Source: Neobacillus notoginsengisoli (GTDB taxonomy: Bacteria; Bacillota; Bacilli; Bacillales; Cytobacillaceae). From it: a stretch of DNA of 64,000 bases. Shown in pieces: positions 35,582-44,225 of this stretch (positions within the stretch are counted from its first letter, which is position 1; each line of letters begins with the position of its first letter). A model generated the notes under the pieces. That model worked only from the letters and a program-made list of their open reading frames with translations. It did no database searches and was not told where the DNA came from. The position numbers and the translations under genes are program-made. The stretch spans positions 361,425 to 425,424 of the forward strand of contig NZ_QWEG01000002.1 in NCBI RefSeq assembly GCF_003515685.1, written 5' to 3'.

Positions 35582-36973
35582 CTAGCTTTTATAAAGTTCA
35601 AACCCGGCTGTAAAGTGCCTCAGTGAAGTGATTGGGCCCTCATAGACCAGCTTCATGCCTTTGTACTGATCCCTGTTTTTGTAGATTTCACCAAGGGCAT
35701 TGGCGATTACATTTATGTGGCTGTTTGTGTAAACCCTTCGGGAAATGGCGATTCGCATCGCTTCGATGTCCGGATAAATGTCCTCGCCGGTTTCCTTGTC
35801 CTTTGATCCGAAAGCACAAGCACCGAGTTCAACAGCACGTACACCAGCCTCTTCGTAGAGAGCAACCACCAGACGCTGGGATGGGAATTCTTTTTGCGGA
35901 ATATGCGGGAAAAATCTTCTCCCATCGACATAGACTCCGTGCCCACCGGTCGGTTCAATAATTGGAACCCCTTTTTCCTTTAGGAGGTCACCGAGGTACT
36001 TCACCTGATTAATCCGATACTCAAGGTATTGCTCGTCAACACCTTCCTGCAGCCCGACAGCGAGCGCTTCCAAATCACGCCCGGATAATCCGCCATAGGT
36101 TATAAATCCTTCATGAACGATGGCCAGCTGTTGCGCCATTATGAAGACCTCTTCATTTCTGGAGACAAATAATCCGCCAATATTGACGAGTCCGTCTTTT
36201 TTCGAACTCATGGTCGCTGTCTCGCAATACGAAAACATCTCTCTTGTTATTTCTTTGATTGATTTATGTTTGTAGCCTTCTTCACGCTGCTGGATGAAAT
36301 AGGCGTTTTCCGCAAGCCGCGCCGCATCGATGACAACGGGGATGTTATGGCGTTTTGCCAGATTGCTCACTTCTCTGATGTTTTGCATGGAAACCGGCTG
36401 TCCACCATTGTTATTGCAGGTAACAGTAATGATGACTACTGAAATGTTTTCCGCACCTTTTTCATCAATCAGACTCTGCATTTTTCCAAGATCAATATTT
36501 CCTTTAAAGGGGTGGGGCGGGCTCGCTGTATCTTTTCCGTTATCAACGACATAGTCAACGGCCAACGCTCCCAAAACTTCAGCATTACCGCGGAACGTGT
36601 CAAAGTGCATGTTCCCGATGGCGTATTTTCCTTCTTTTGCATAAAGCTTTGCCATAATGTAGTCGGCGGCTCTTCCCTGGTGGGTCGGCTGTACAAAAGG
36701 CATTCCGAAAATATCCTGAACAGATGCTTCCAATTTATAAAAACTTTTCGAACCAGCGTAAGATTCATCGCCAAGCATTAGAGCAGACCATTGTTCACTG
36801 CTCATCGCCGAGGTTCCGCTATCGGTGATGCAGTCGATATAGACATTCTCCGCCTTGATCTGGAAGGCATTGTACCGGGCTTGCTTCAGCCACTGTTGAC
36901 GCTCTTCTTTTGTTGTCTTTTTGATTCTTTCCACCATTTTTATCCGAAATGGTTCCGCTATCATAAATTGCAT
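35582..36973 (-). CDS. Tryptophanase/tyrosine phenol-lyase family beta-eliminating lyase
   Basis: 463-aa PLP enzyme of the beta-eliminating lyase family. The PLP lysine is in TATMSSKKDGLVNIGG (K259), the pyridine-nitrogen Asp in IPVVIDAARLAENAYF (D216), and the phosphate loop in PTHQGRAADYIM. AGGAGG stands 8 nt upstream. Known members split tryptophan or tyrosine to indole or phenol, pyruvate and ammonia; this one heads an operon of sugar-phosphate enzymes, so its substrate may be another beta-substituted amino acid. Specificity residues cannot be judged without an alignment. Confidence 0.9.
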   Translation of the reverse strand: MQFMIAEPFRIKMVERIKKTTKEERQQWLKQARYNAFQIKAENVYIDCITDSGTSAMSSEQWSALMLGDESYAGSKSFYKLEASVQDIFGMPFVQPTHQGRAADYIMAKLYAKEGKYAIGNMHFDTFRGNAEVLGALAVDYVVDNGKDTASPPHPFKGNIDLGKMQSLIDEKGAENISVVIITVTCNNNGGQPVSMQNIREVSNLAKRHNIPVVIDAARLAENAYFIQQREEGYKHKSIKEITREMFSYCETATMSSKKDGLVNIGGLFVSRNEEVFIMAQQLAIVHEGFITYGGLSGRDLEALAVGLQEGVDEQYLEYRINQVKYLGDLLKEKGVPIIEPTGGHGVYVDGRRFFPHIPQKEFPSQRLVVALYEEAGVRAVELGACAFGSKDKETGEDIYPDIEAMRIAISRRVYTNSHINVIANALGEIYKNRDQYKGMKLVYEGPITSLRHFTAGFELYKS

Positions 36974-37087
36974 GTGAGAATCCTCCTCTCTTTGGTGTGA
37001 ATATTTTTACATCCTGTGAACATTTTATCAGCAATAAGTTTAACCTGCAATCAAAATTTTCTAAATTTTTTAACAATCGAATAAAAG

Positions 37088-37127
37088 AAGACCCCTTTTT
37101 GCTAAACTACAGCAAAAAAGAGGTCTT
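37088..37127 (-). terminator. Terminator of the YheO-like regulator gene
   Basis: AAGACC...TTTTTGCT and AGCAAAAAAGAGGTCTT form a long stem just after the regulator stop, ahead of the beta-lyase operon. The regulator is thus a separate unit. Confidence 0.8.
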
Positions 37128-37136
37128 GTTTTAGTG

Positions 37137-37880
37137 TTAAAGCTTACTTATATAGCGGTAAACGGATGTTTCAGATGTCTGAAGTATTCTTGCTAGCTCA
37201 GCGATCGAGCCTTTCAGCAAAAATGTCCCCTTTTCATCCAACAATCGAATAAGCTCCATCTTTTCGTCATGGGATAGGCGTTCAGGAGGCACATCAAATT
37301 TTTTGAGGGCATCTTGGATTGTTGTCGTCAACAGGTCTTCAAAAGAAAGATTGAATCCCTCATAAAAGTTTTCTTCTCTGTATTGAATGGGCTCGGACCC
37401 GCTGATTAACCTGTTAAGCAGGTTACGGAGCTCAATCAGCTCGTCCACCTTATAGTTGATGGTGAGTACCCCGAGCAATTCACCGTTTGGATTTTTGATA
37501 AAATGGGTCGCTGACCGGAGTTTTTTTCTTTCTGATGAAAAAGCCCGATAGTTTACGATAGAATCTTCTTCTTTATATAATTGTTTTTTGATGAACCTTT
37601 TCTCCATATCGGGGATTGGGCTACCGACATCCACTTGAGGATTGAATGGGTTTTCAATAAATACAACGGCTTCTTTTTTTGCATCATACAAAACGACTTC
37701 CGAATCCGATCCGAGGAACCGGGCGATAAACTTAATTAATGGAATAAATGACTCCAAATCCGACAAAACAGTTACCCCCTCATTGACACCATTCAAATAT
37801 TTTAATAGTAACATAAAACCCAATATATATTCTTTACAACGAATAATAGTTTTTCTTTGCTCGGTGGGATGAAGACGCAT
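37137..37880 (-). CDS. YheO/DauR-like transcriptional regulator (PAS-like plus HTH)
   Basis: 247-aa protein with an N-terminal YheO-like PAS domain (SLIPLIKFIARFLG-like region; HFIKNPNGELLGVLTINY) and a C-terminal helix-turn-helix (GTFLLKGSIAELARILQTSE then TSVYRYISKL). This group includes DauR, a regulator of D-arginine use, and is often next to amino-acid lyase genes. It lies directly upstream of the beta-lyase operon and is its likely regulator. No strong RBS is seen at 37880; an internal Met (codon 23) is an alternative start. Confidence 0.82.
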   Translation of the reverse strand: MRLHPTEQRKTIIRCKEYILGFMLLLKYLNGVNEGVTVLSDLESFIPLIKFIARFLGSDSEVVLYDAKKEAVVFIENPFNPQVDVGSPIPDMEKRFIKKQLYKEEDSIVNYRAFSSERKKLRSATHFIKNPNGELLGVLTINYKVDELIELRNLLNRLISGSEPIQYREENFYEGFNLSFEDLLTTTIQDALKKFDVPPERLSHDEKMELIRLLDEKGTFLLKGSIAELARILQTSETSVYRYISKL

Positions 37881-38288
37881 ATTTAATAGGACGCGGCCTC
37901 AATACACAAGTATATTATTATCAATACACCCATATCCAAATTATAACAAATATCTTTTTCTAAATGTGCTTTTCATTCTATTTGCAGCTAATTTTTTTCT
38001 TTGCACAATCAAAAAAATAAATCTTGCTATACTACCGTGGGTAACAGGTACGAAAACTATATGGATGGGGGTTTTAAAGGCGCATCCTACAACCATCCAA
38101 TACGCCTGCATTTTCACCAAGATGATTAAGTAAATCGCATAGAAAAATATATAACGATCTACTAACATCCTAAACCTGAGAAAGTAAATTTACCCATCAC
38201 CGAAGTAGAGTATATACCCCCTCATTACGTAAATATCCAATCCAAACGGTTAAAATCATTACAACCTCGTAATAGGAGGAGTTCTTTA

Positions 38289-38454
38289 ACCCCCCACCTT
38301 GCAAAATAAGAACCTTATAAAAGCAAAAAAAACGGAAGCAAAAGCTCCCGCATCCCATACTTTATTTGCTACACGCGTTAAACCCTCATTTGATTCCTTC
38401 CGGAATTAACGAATACATTCATAGTGAGGCACTGGAATTGTCCCCTGCCTCACT
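38289..38454. repeat. Composite repeat: AT-rich block copy 4 plus variant palindrome
   Basis: 38289-38355 has TTGCAAAATAAGAACCTT and AAAGCTCCCGCATCCC; 38390-38454 has TGATTCCTTCCGGAATTAAC and CTGGAATTGTCCCCTGCCTC. In the 37881-38691 gap I see no gene besides this element. Confidence 0.75.
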
Positions 38455-38691
38455 GGCCATTTCAAATTAACAGCACCATTTGCTAGGATGAATCCCCCAT
38501 CTTGGACGCCATAGCCTTCGATCAACCTCGGCAGCAGAAAAACAGCCATACAAGCGGTCCTACCTAAACTCCACCTCGAGGTAATAAGCAAAACTTATCG
38601 CAACTCACAAGTAAAACTCAAACTTAACACAGATGTCCATATTAGAGGCCAACTCTAAATGTCTCCATAAACTGTGGAATTTTTAAAAATC

Positions 38692-39747
38692 TTATTCACT
38701 TGTAACCGCAACTTCTCTCATTGCAACTTCAATCGGAGTGGAACTTTCCCGTTTTTCATCTGAAGTACTACTTTCAGATTGATTACCCTCATACTCAGTT
38801 TCGCCCATCATCATATTAAAATGTGCCGTATGCCCCTGAGTATCGAATATCTTCTTAAATACTTGGAAATACCTCTCTACTACATCCTCATTAGATTCAA
38901 TATACAAATCATCACTAATATAATGCGAGCCATCATTTATCCAGGAAATTAATGACCGGCATCTCATTTTATCATCTAATTCAAATTTTTCTTCTAGACT
39001 GTCAAGATCAATATTGCCAAGGAATTTAAAATAATTCTCCAAAATTCTACGCATAACGTTCTGTATTGAAGCAAGACTTTGTTTATCTCTATTTATTAAT
39101 TCTTTCCACAGGAGTTGATATGAAGTCTTAATTGGATTTTTATCATATGGTATTATATATGATTGATTATCTTTCTTTTTCACTATCCAATATCCGCCTT
39201 CACCATACGTCTTTTTGCCCTGTTTAAATGTTACCTCCTTATGGAAGTAAATGTTATGCGTAAGTATAATTAGTTGCTTGATATCCGTTTTATTATCTCT
39301 CATATCAATCATTATTTGTCTTACTAGACTACTTACCATAAAGAGAACATTACTATCTAGACTGGATATGGGGTCATCTATAACAACAACTTTTTCTGTT
39401 ACTATATCTTGTTTATTATTACTTCCTTTTAATAACTGATAAAAGTATAGAAAAGTAATAAAAGTTCTTTCACCTTCACTTAAAGTTTCTTTTGCATCTT
39501 CACCATTATCTCTAATTATTTTGTAGTTACCTTTTTTTGAAGCTGTTGCTAGTTTGAAATTTTTAAATCCAAATGACTTTAGTATTCTATTTATTTCACT
39601 AACAGAATGTTCTACACCAAAGTCCATCCTATATATATTAAAAATCTTAATTCCTTCCAAATTCAACGCATACTTTCCTAGTGAGGCACCAGAACCGTCC
39701 CCTGCCTCACCCATTTGGGACAATTTTACGAGGAGTAAAATAATCAT
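38692..39747 (-). pseudogene. 5'-truncated AAA_13-type ATPase
   Basis: The frame holds the C-terminal half of an AAA_13/RloC-like ATPase: INRILKSFGFKNFKL, signature-like ETLSEGERTFITFLYFY, Walker B VVVIDDPISSLDS and the switch His in ILTHNIYFHKEVTF. The Walker A half is absent. Sequence similarity seems to end near 39640, and at 39671-39710 lies a piece of the variant palindrome (GTGAGGCACCAGAACCGTCC), which supplies the first codons of the frame. The gene was probably cut at the repeat; the relatives are phage-defence anticodon nucleases and similar proteins. Confidence 0.75.
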
Positions 39748-40012
39748 TAACTATTTCAGAGCAAGAATTTGGATTTATATGTTCCTTAAAAACCCCGGCT
39801 GGATTAACCGCCAGCAATTCTTCCTTCAATCGTAGAATATTTTGTTAAATAAAATCTCAAAAATGGAAGAGCAGGAAGGAAGGTTCATAAAAATTGTGAC
39901 CTTCTAGACCAAAAGAATGAATTCTTTAATTTTCATAGCCCTTCACTTTATATTGTTATTTACTCCTGATAGTATAGTTGGAACATTCAACAAATATAGA
40001 AGGGAGCATAAT

Positions 40013-40651
40013 ATGAGTAAATTTTGGACGAAGCTTTTACTGACAATTTCTGTGATGATGGTGCTGAATGGATGTGCCTCAGGAGAAAAATCGGATGGCG
40101 AGAAAACGACAAATACAGGAAATAAAGCTGAGAAGAGCGCAAGCACAGAGGAACAACCACAAGCTAAAGCAGAACTAAAGGATGTTGAAAATAAAACTGT
40201 TGGCACTGTAAGCTTTTTTGCTCATGACAATCACGTTCAGATTGTCGCCAATATAGATGGCCTAGAACCGGGGCACCATGGTTTTCATATCCATGAAAAG
40301 GGTATCTGTGAACGTGATGCCAAGGAAGGTCCGTTCACAACCGCAGGCGGACATTTTAATCCAGATGGCAAAATGCACTCGGAACATGCTGGTGATTTGC
40401 CTTCCCTATATGTTAACGAGGATGGAACTGCTTCCTATTCCGCAACGTTCAATCGCTTAACCATTGATCAACTGAAAAGAGAAAAACTGGCTGTAATCGT
40501 CCACGCAAATCCTGATAACTTCGGCAATATACCAGATCGCTATCAAACAGAAGGAAAAACTGGCCCTGATGAAGCAACGATGAAAGCTGGGGATGCAGGA
40601 GACAGACAAGCATGTGGAGTGATTTTGAGTACAGCTGAAGATAAGAAATAA
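40013..40651 (+). CDS. sodC: Cu/Zn superoxide dismutase-like lipoprotein
   Basis: 212 aa from ATG 40013 after AGAAGGGAG; a longer frame from 39917 lacks an RBS. Lipobox VLNGC gives Cys21 as lipid anchor, then a ~35-residue charged linker. The SOD domain keeps the metal ligands: GFHIHEKG, GGHFNPDGKMHS, HAGDLP with Asp, and VIVHANPD, plus the disulfide Cys pair (GICER and RQACGVI). It would sit on the outer face of the membrane. Some Bacillus relatives (YojM) lack full copper sites, but here the four copper His candidates are present. Confidence 0.9.
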   Translation: MSKFWTKLLLTISVMMVLNGCASGEKSDGEKTTNTGNKAEKSASTEEQPQAKAELKDVENKTVGTVSFFAHDNHVQIVANIDGLEPGHHGFHIHEKGICERDAKEGPFTTAGGHFNPDGKMHSEHAGDLPSLYVNEDGTASYSATFNRLTIDQLKREKLAVIVHANPDNFGNIPDRYQTEGKTGPDEATMKAGDAGDRQACGVILSTAEDKK

Positions 40652-40668
40652 TAAAGGATATTAAAAGA

Positions 40669-40697
40669 ACCCTATACAAAGTTGTGTAGGGTTTCTC
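40669..40697 (+). terminator. Terminator after sodC
   Basis: ACCCTATACAA and TTGTGTAGGGT form an 11-bp stem (one G-U) followed by TTCTCTATATT. Confidence 0.75.
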
Positions 40698-40780
40698 TAT
40701 ATTAAAACAGTTTTTTTCTTGTTCACAAAACTCCTCATTCTTTGTTATCAAAGCAATCCAATCCTTAACTTACACACCTG

Positions 40781-41281
40781 CTATTTAACAAGCCTTTGTT
40801 CTAACTCATCCTTTTGGCGCACGTGGTGACGAAAATGCATTCCGACTAAATCATACCATTCCCTTGCATTCAGCCAGCCGAACCCGCCATGCTCGACTTT
40901 ATAATTGGGGTTAATATTATCCACTTCCGATTCCCATTGGCCCAATCTTAGAATGACAAGATCCATTCTATTGATAAGTTTTTCCCTGCTATCTGAATTA
41001 TTTGGTGGGGCATTTAGTTCATCCGGTAACCTAATTTTAATTGGCGGAAACCCTCCATTCTTAAATAAACGTTCACCGAACTCCGTTTTCCCGAAGGGTT
41101 GCACCTCATTTAAGGTAGCACATGTCTCCATATTTTCTAGATACTCATGGGCAACAACGATTAAATGATCATACATTTGCCCAATAGACCAAACCCCTTC
41201 CTCAGATATATATCTTAGATGTTCCAAAGAATATTTTTGAAGCTCGTCTTTGTAAGAATTAATCAGTTTAAGGTCACTCAA
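40781..41281 (-). CDS. DinB/YfiT-like superfamily protein
   Basis: 166 aa if started at TTG 41281, preferred because AAAGGAGG lies 8 nt upstream; the open frame continues to 41380 without an RBS. The four-helix DinB-like fold is suggested by WSIGQMYDHLIVVAHEYLEN, RMDLVILRLGQWES and MHFRHHVRQKDELEQRL, with three metal-type His (DHL, GMHFRHH). Members include bacillithiol-dependent transferases; the role here is unknown. Confidence 0.8.
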   Translation of the reverse strand: MSDLKLINSYKDELQKYSLEHLRYISEEGVWSIGQMYDHLIVVAHEYLENMETCATLNEVQPFGKTEFGERLFKNGGFPPIKIRLPDELNAPPNNSDSREKLINRMDLVILRLGQWESEVDNINPNYKVEHGGFGWLNAREWYDLVGMHFRHHVRQKDELEQRLVK

Positions 41282-41477
41282 ATAAATCTCCTCCTTTGTA
41301 ACAATTAACTCAACTCCAAAACTTACATTCTTTATATATCTTGTTATTCCATAGTCTATTATGGATACCTTCTTCAACAAATTTGCACCGATTATTCAAT
41401 CCGCTAATAGATTTAACTATCACTCATTTTAACATAAATAGCCAATATCCCTCCTCTTCCCCCCTATATAACCATAA

Positions 41478-41523
41478 AAGAGGCAGTCCAGTTCTTTTAC
41501 GAATCGGACTGCCTCTTGTTTTT
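41478..41523. terminator. Terminator downstream of the first M14 gene
   Basis: AAGAGGCAGTCC (41478-41489) pairs with GGACTGCCTCTT (41506-41517), followed by GTTTTTTC on the plus strand and TTTTAT on the minus strand. Confidence 0.85.
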
Positions 41524-41572
41524 TCATCTATCTATGGAGTTAGAAGCCCGAAAATTCCGGGTTTAGATCCCT

Positions 41573-42640
41573 CTATTCATCCGCTTCTTCTTCAGCCGCC
41601 CTGTTTTTTTGCTCAGGCAGAGTGTCCCAGAAGCTGATGTCTGCTTTTTCAATCGAGCCGTCAGCTATCGCCCTTACAGTTGCATCCAAAGTCTGGATGG
41701 TTTGCTTGATAAGATACCCATTGCTCTTTTGCCCCAGGGCATACGATTCAATGTAATGGTCGGACATCCCGCGCATCTCGAACAGGAGCGTTGAAATATC
41801 GTAACGGACAGCTGCTCCATTGCGGCCGATTCTTTCCTCAGAGCCCCCAACATATTTGCCTAGATGTCCCCAACCTCTGCTCTCAAGTTCATTATAGACA
41901 ACGGCCCCAAGCTTCTTGGACCTCTCAAGAACCTCAGGTTTCACATTTCGGTTCGTCGGATAGAGGATGGAGCCGGAAACCAATTCTCCTTCCGTTTCAC
42001 TCAACGTCCCCTGGTGGTGGAGGTCGATCATATAATCGATTTTGTACTTTTCGAATACCTTTTCATGGAGCGCGCGCGCTTCAGGCTGCATGGCTGATGG
42101 GGCTTTGTCATGCTCCCGGTTCAAATCCACATAATTGGCGTTGTAGCGCGTCAAGTGGCGGTCGCCGTCTGCAAGGTAATTATCCAGTGAGAAATTCACA
42201 TCACCCATAGCACCGTCCGCATTCAGCATCGGAATAATGAGTACGTTTACATTATCCAGCACGCCCTTTGTTTTGCCGGTCCCCAGATGCTTGATAAATT
42301 CCATCGTGCCTTCGGTTGTAAGCTGTTCATTGCCATGCTGCTGTGTCAGGAACAAGATGGTCGGATTGGCAGGGTTGGAGATATACTTCGCCATGTAAAT
42401 ATCCCGGCCCTTGACCGTTTTGCCGATGACTTCAAGTTCCATTGCAGCCTGCTTCGCATCCTGGGTTTTCAGGTACTCAACCATGCTCTCATATGTATGC
42501 AAAATCGATGTCTGGATTGAGCCATTCCCCGCACTCGGACCATTGCCCACCGCGCCAGCCGGCAAACCAACCGCAGTAATTCCGCCAAAAGCCATCAACC
42601 CTGATAGAGAAAAAGCCAGAACCTTCTTCTTAATCTTCAT
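41573..42640 (-). CDS. Secreted M14 zinc carboxypeptidase (paralogue A)
   Basis: 355 aa from ATG 42640 after GGAGGGATTTG. A signal peptide (residues 1-~30, KKKVLAFSLSGLMAFGG) leads to an M14 domain: zinc ligands in QQHGNEQL (HxxE) and IDLHHQG, substrate-binding DLNREH, and the catalytic Glu in LLFEMRGMSDH. The group trims C-terminal residues from peptides or cell-wall peptides outside the cell. A paralogue at 60940 shares the same plan (ILFLTQQHGNE, MGDVNFSLDNY). An acidic tail ends the protein. Confidence 0.9.
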   Translation of the reverse strand: MKIKKKVLAFSLSGLMAFGGITAVGLPAGAVGNGPSAGNGSIQTSILHTYESMVEYLKTQDAKQAAMELEVIGKTVKGRDIYMAKYISNPANPTILFLTQQHGNEQLTTEGTMEFIKHLGTGKTKGVLDNVNVLIIPMLNADGAMGDVNFSLDNYLADGDRHLTRYNANYVDLNREHDKAPSAMQPEARALHEKVFEKYKIDYMIDLHHQGTLSETEGELVSGSILYPTNRNVKPEVLERSKKLGAVVYNELESRGWGHLGKYVGGSEERIGRNGAAVRYDISTLLFEMRGMSDHYIESYALGQKSNGYLIKQTIQTLDATVRAIADGSIEKADISFWDTLPEQKNRAAEEEADE

Positions 42641-42664
42641 CAAATCCCTCCAAAAATCACTTAG

Positions 42665-42684
42665 TTGTCTGAAACATCAGACAA
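42665..42684. promoter_or_regulatory. 20-bp palindromic operator-like site upstream of M14 paralogue A
   Basis: TTGTCTGAAACATCAGACAA has perfect 8-bp arms with a 4-nt centre, 25 nt before the start codon and next to a TATATT that could be a -10 box. It looks like a TetR-type operator; no matching regulator is in the window and paralogue B lacks the site. Confidence 0.5.
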
Positions 42685-42854
42685 TATAAGCTTACTAGGT
42701 TTAAGGAGGAACTTTAAATAGACTAAAACAACCAATCGTTAGACGAATTTCGACACTCACAATAGGAGAAAGAGTTCATCCGCATCGGCAAAAAACCCAT
42801 ACAAAAGAAGGAGTTTCATCGGCTGCTCTTTAGGGTACTACAGAAGGCTTAAAT

Positions 42855-42892
42855 GAAAAAACAAGCATAGAGCAATAACCTCTATGCTTGTC
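42855..42892 (-). terminator. Terminator after the lactonase gene
   Basis: ACAAGCATAGAG (42861-42872) and CTCTATGCTTGT (42880-42891) form a 12-bp stem; the minus strand continues with TTTTTTC. Confidence 0.88.
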
Positions 42893-42976
42893 CGTGCTTG
42901 TTAATGGATAAAAGCTCCGGGTTCCTGCCCGTCCATGGCAAACCGGGACGGCGACCTCCCCCTAACCCAACCCTTC

Positions 42977-44005
42977 TCAAAACCTAACACAAACCGGATT
43001 CGGCACCAAAATATCCTTTTGCAACACTGTCAACCGGCCTGATTCCGCACTCCTCGCAAACAAAACTAGATTGCTCGATTTCTGGTTGGAGGCAATCAAA
43101 TACTTCCCCGTTGGGTCAAAGGCAAAATCCCTTGGCCAATCGCCTTCCGTCGGCACCAGCTCAACCATGCTCAATTTCCCCGTTTCCTCGTCTACTTCGA
43201 AAACGGCGATGCTATTATGGCCGCGATTCCCCGCATATACAAAACGTCCGTCAGCGGAAACATGAATCGCGCTTCCCTGGTTACTTCCCTCAAAATCAAC
43301 CGGCAACGTTGAAATCGACTGAATTTCCGAGAAAGTCCCGTCTTCATACGATAATACGATCACCTCGGAACTAAATTCCGTCATCACATACGCAATGGAC
43401 GGGTTCCCCGGATGAAAGGCAAGGTGGCGCGGGCCACTTCCCGGACGCACTTCCAATCGGCTGGCTTCCACTAAAGACCCATCCTCATTTACACGGTATG
43501 TAAGCACCAAATCGCAACCCAATTCACAAACGGCCAGATACTTCCCATCGGGAGCCATCCCAGCGAAATGCGTGTGCGCCTTTTCCTGGCGTGGGTCCGG
43601 ACCCGAACCCTCGTGATGGATGACAGAAACAGGCGAAGTGATCGCACCTTCCCTGATTCCATACGATTCAACCGTCCCTTTATGATAATTGGTACTGAAA
43701 ACGAAACGATGCTCGGAATCCGTGCTTACATGGCAAGGCGGAGACCCCGCTGAAACCTCGGAATGAATGAATTCCAAGCCTTCCGATTTGATCGAAAACG
43801 CCGCCACACCACCCTCGTCCCCTTCCTTTATAACGGAATACAAGAATTTCCGGTCCGGGCTCAAGGTCAGATACGTCGGATTCCCGACCTCCGCAGCGAC
43901 TTCAATATCCGTAATCGCGCCTGCCTCCGCATCCAGCACAAACGAATAAATCCCCTTGCTGTCGCCATTCGTATAAGTCCCAATATAACCCTTAAACTTA
44001 CTCAC
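42977..44005 (-). CDS. pgl: Lactonase family protein, 6-phosphogluconolactonase (YkgB type)
   Basis: 342-aa seven-bladed beta-propeller of the lactonase/PGL family. Repeated blades show as NPTYLTLSPDRKFLYSV, PCHVSTDSEHRFVFSTNY, GPRHLAFHPGNPSIAYV and WPRDFAFDPTGKYLIASN. Bacillus YkgB hydrolyses 6-phosphogluconolactone in the pentose-phosphate path; the same role is likely here. It stands alone with its own terminator. Confidence 0.88.
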   Translation of the reverse strand: MSKFKGYIGTYTNGDSKGIYSFVLDAEAGAITDIEVAAEVGNPTYLTLSPDRKFLYSVIKEGDEGGVAAFSIKSEGLEFIHSEVSAGSPPCHVSTDSEHRFVFSTNYHKGTVESYGIREGAITSPVSVIHHEGSGPDPRQEKAHTHFAGMAPDGKYLAVCELGCDLVLTYRVNEDGSLVEASRLEVRPGSGPRHLAFHPGNPSIAYVMTEFSSEVIVLSYEDGTFSEIQSISTLPVDFEGSNQGSAIHVSADGRFVYAGNRGHNSIAVFEVDEETGKLSMVELVPTEGDWPRDFAFDPTGKYLIASNQKSSNLVLFARSAESGRLTVLQKDILVPNPVCVRF

Positions 44006-44084
44006 ACCAATCCGCCCCCTCTAAAAATGCATTAACCTCTATTGTACAAGTAACAAAGCGAAATACAAACTTTCCTACCTCCCG

Positions 44085-44222
44085 GACCTTTTTTCTGGCA
44101 AAAGAAAAACCTTCTAAAAGCAAAAAAACACGAAAGCCAAAGCTTCCGCATCCCAAAGTGAAGCACGGGGACGGTTCCAGCGCTTCATTCGACACCCGAA
44201 TGAAGCAGTAGAACCGTCCCCT
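44085..44222. repeat. Composite repeat: AT-rich block copy 5 plus 55-bp palindrome copy 7
   Basis: 44085-44155 holds CTGGCAAAAGAAAAACCTTC and GCCAAAGCTTCCGCATCCC; 44168-44222 is a full palindrome (GGGGACGGTTC/GAACCGTCCCC). It begins 3 nt after the stop of the minus-strand gene at 44226. Read on that strand the palindrome is followed by a short GC stem and a T run, so the pair could act as terminator. Confidence 0.85.
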
Positions 44223-44225
44223 GCC

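Noticed and set aside
37881..38288. T-box or other leader RNA upstream of the YheO-like regulator
   Set aside because: AT-rich sequence with no T-box core or paired terminator/antiterminator that I could support.
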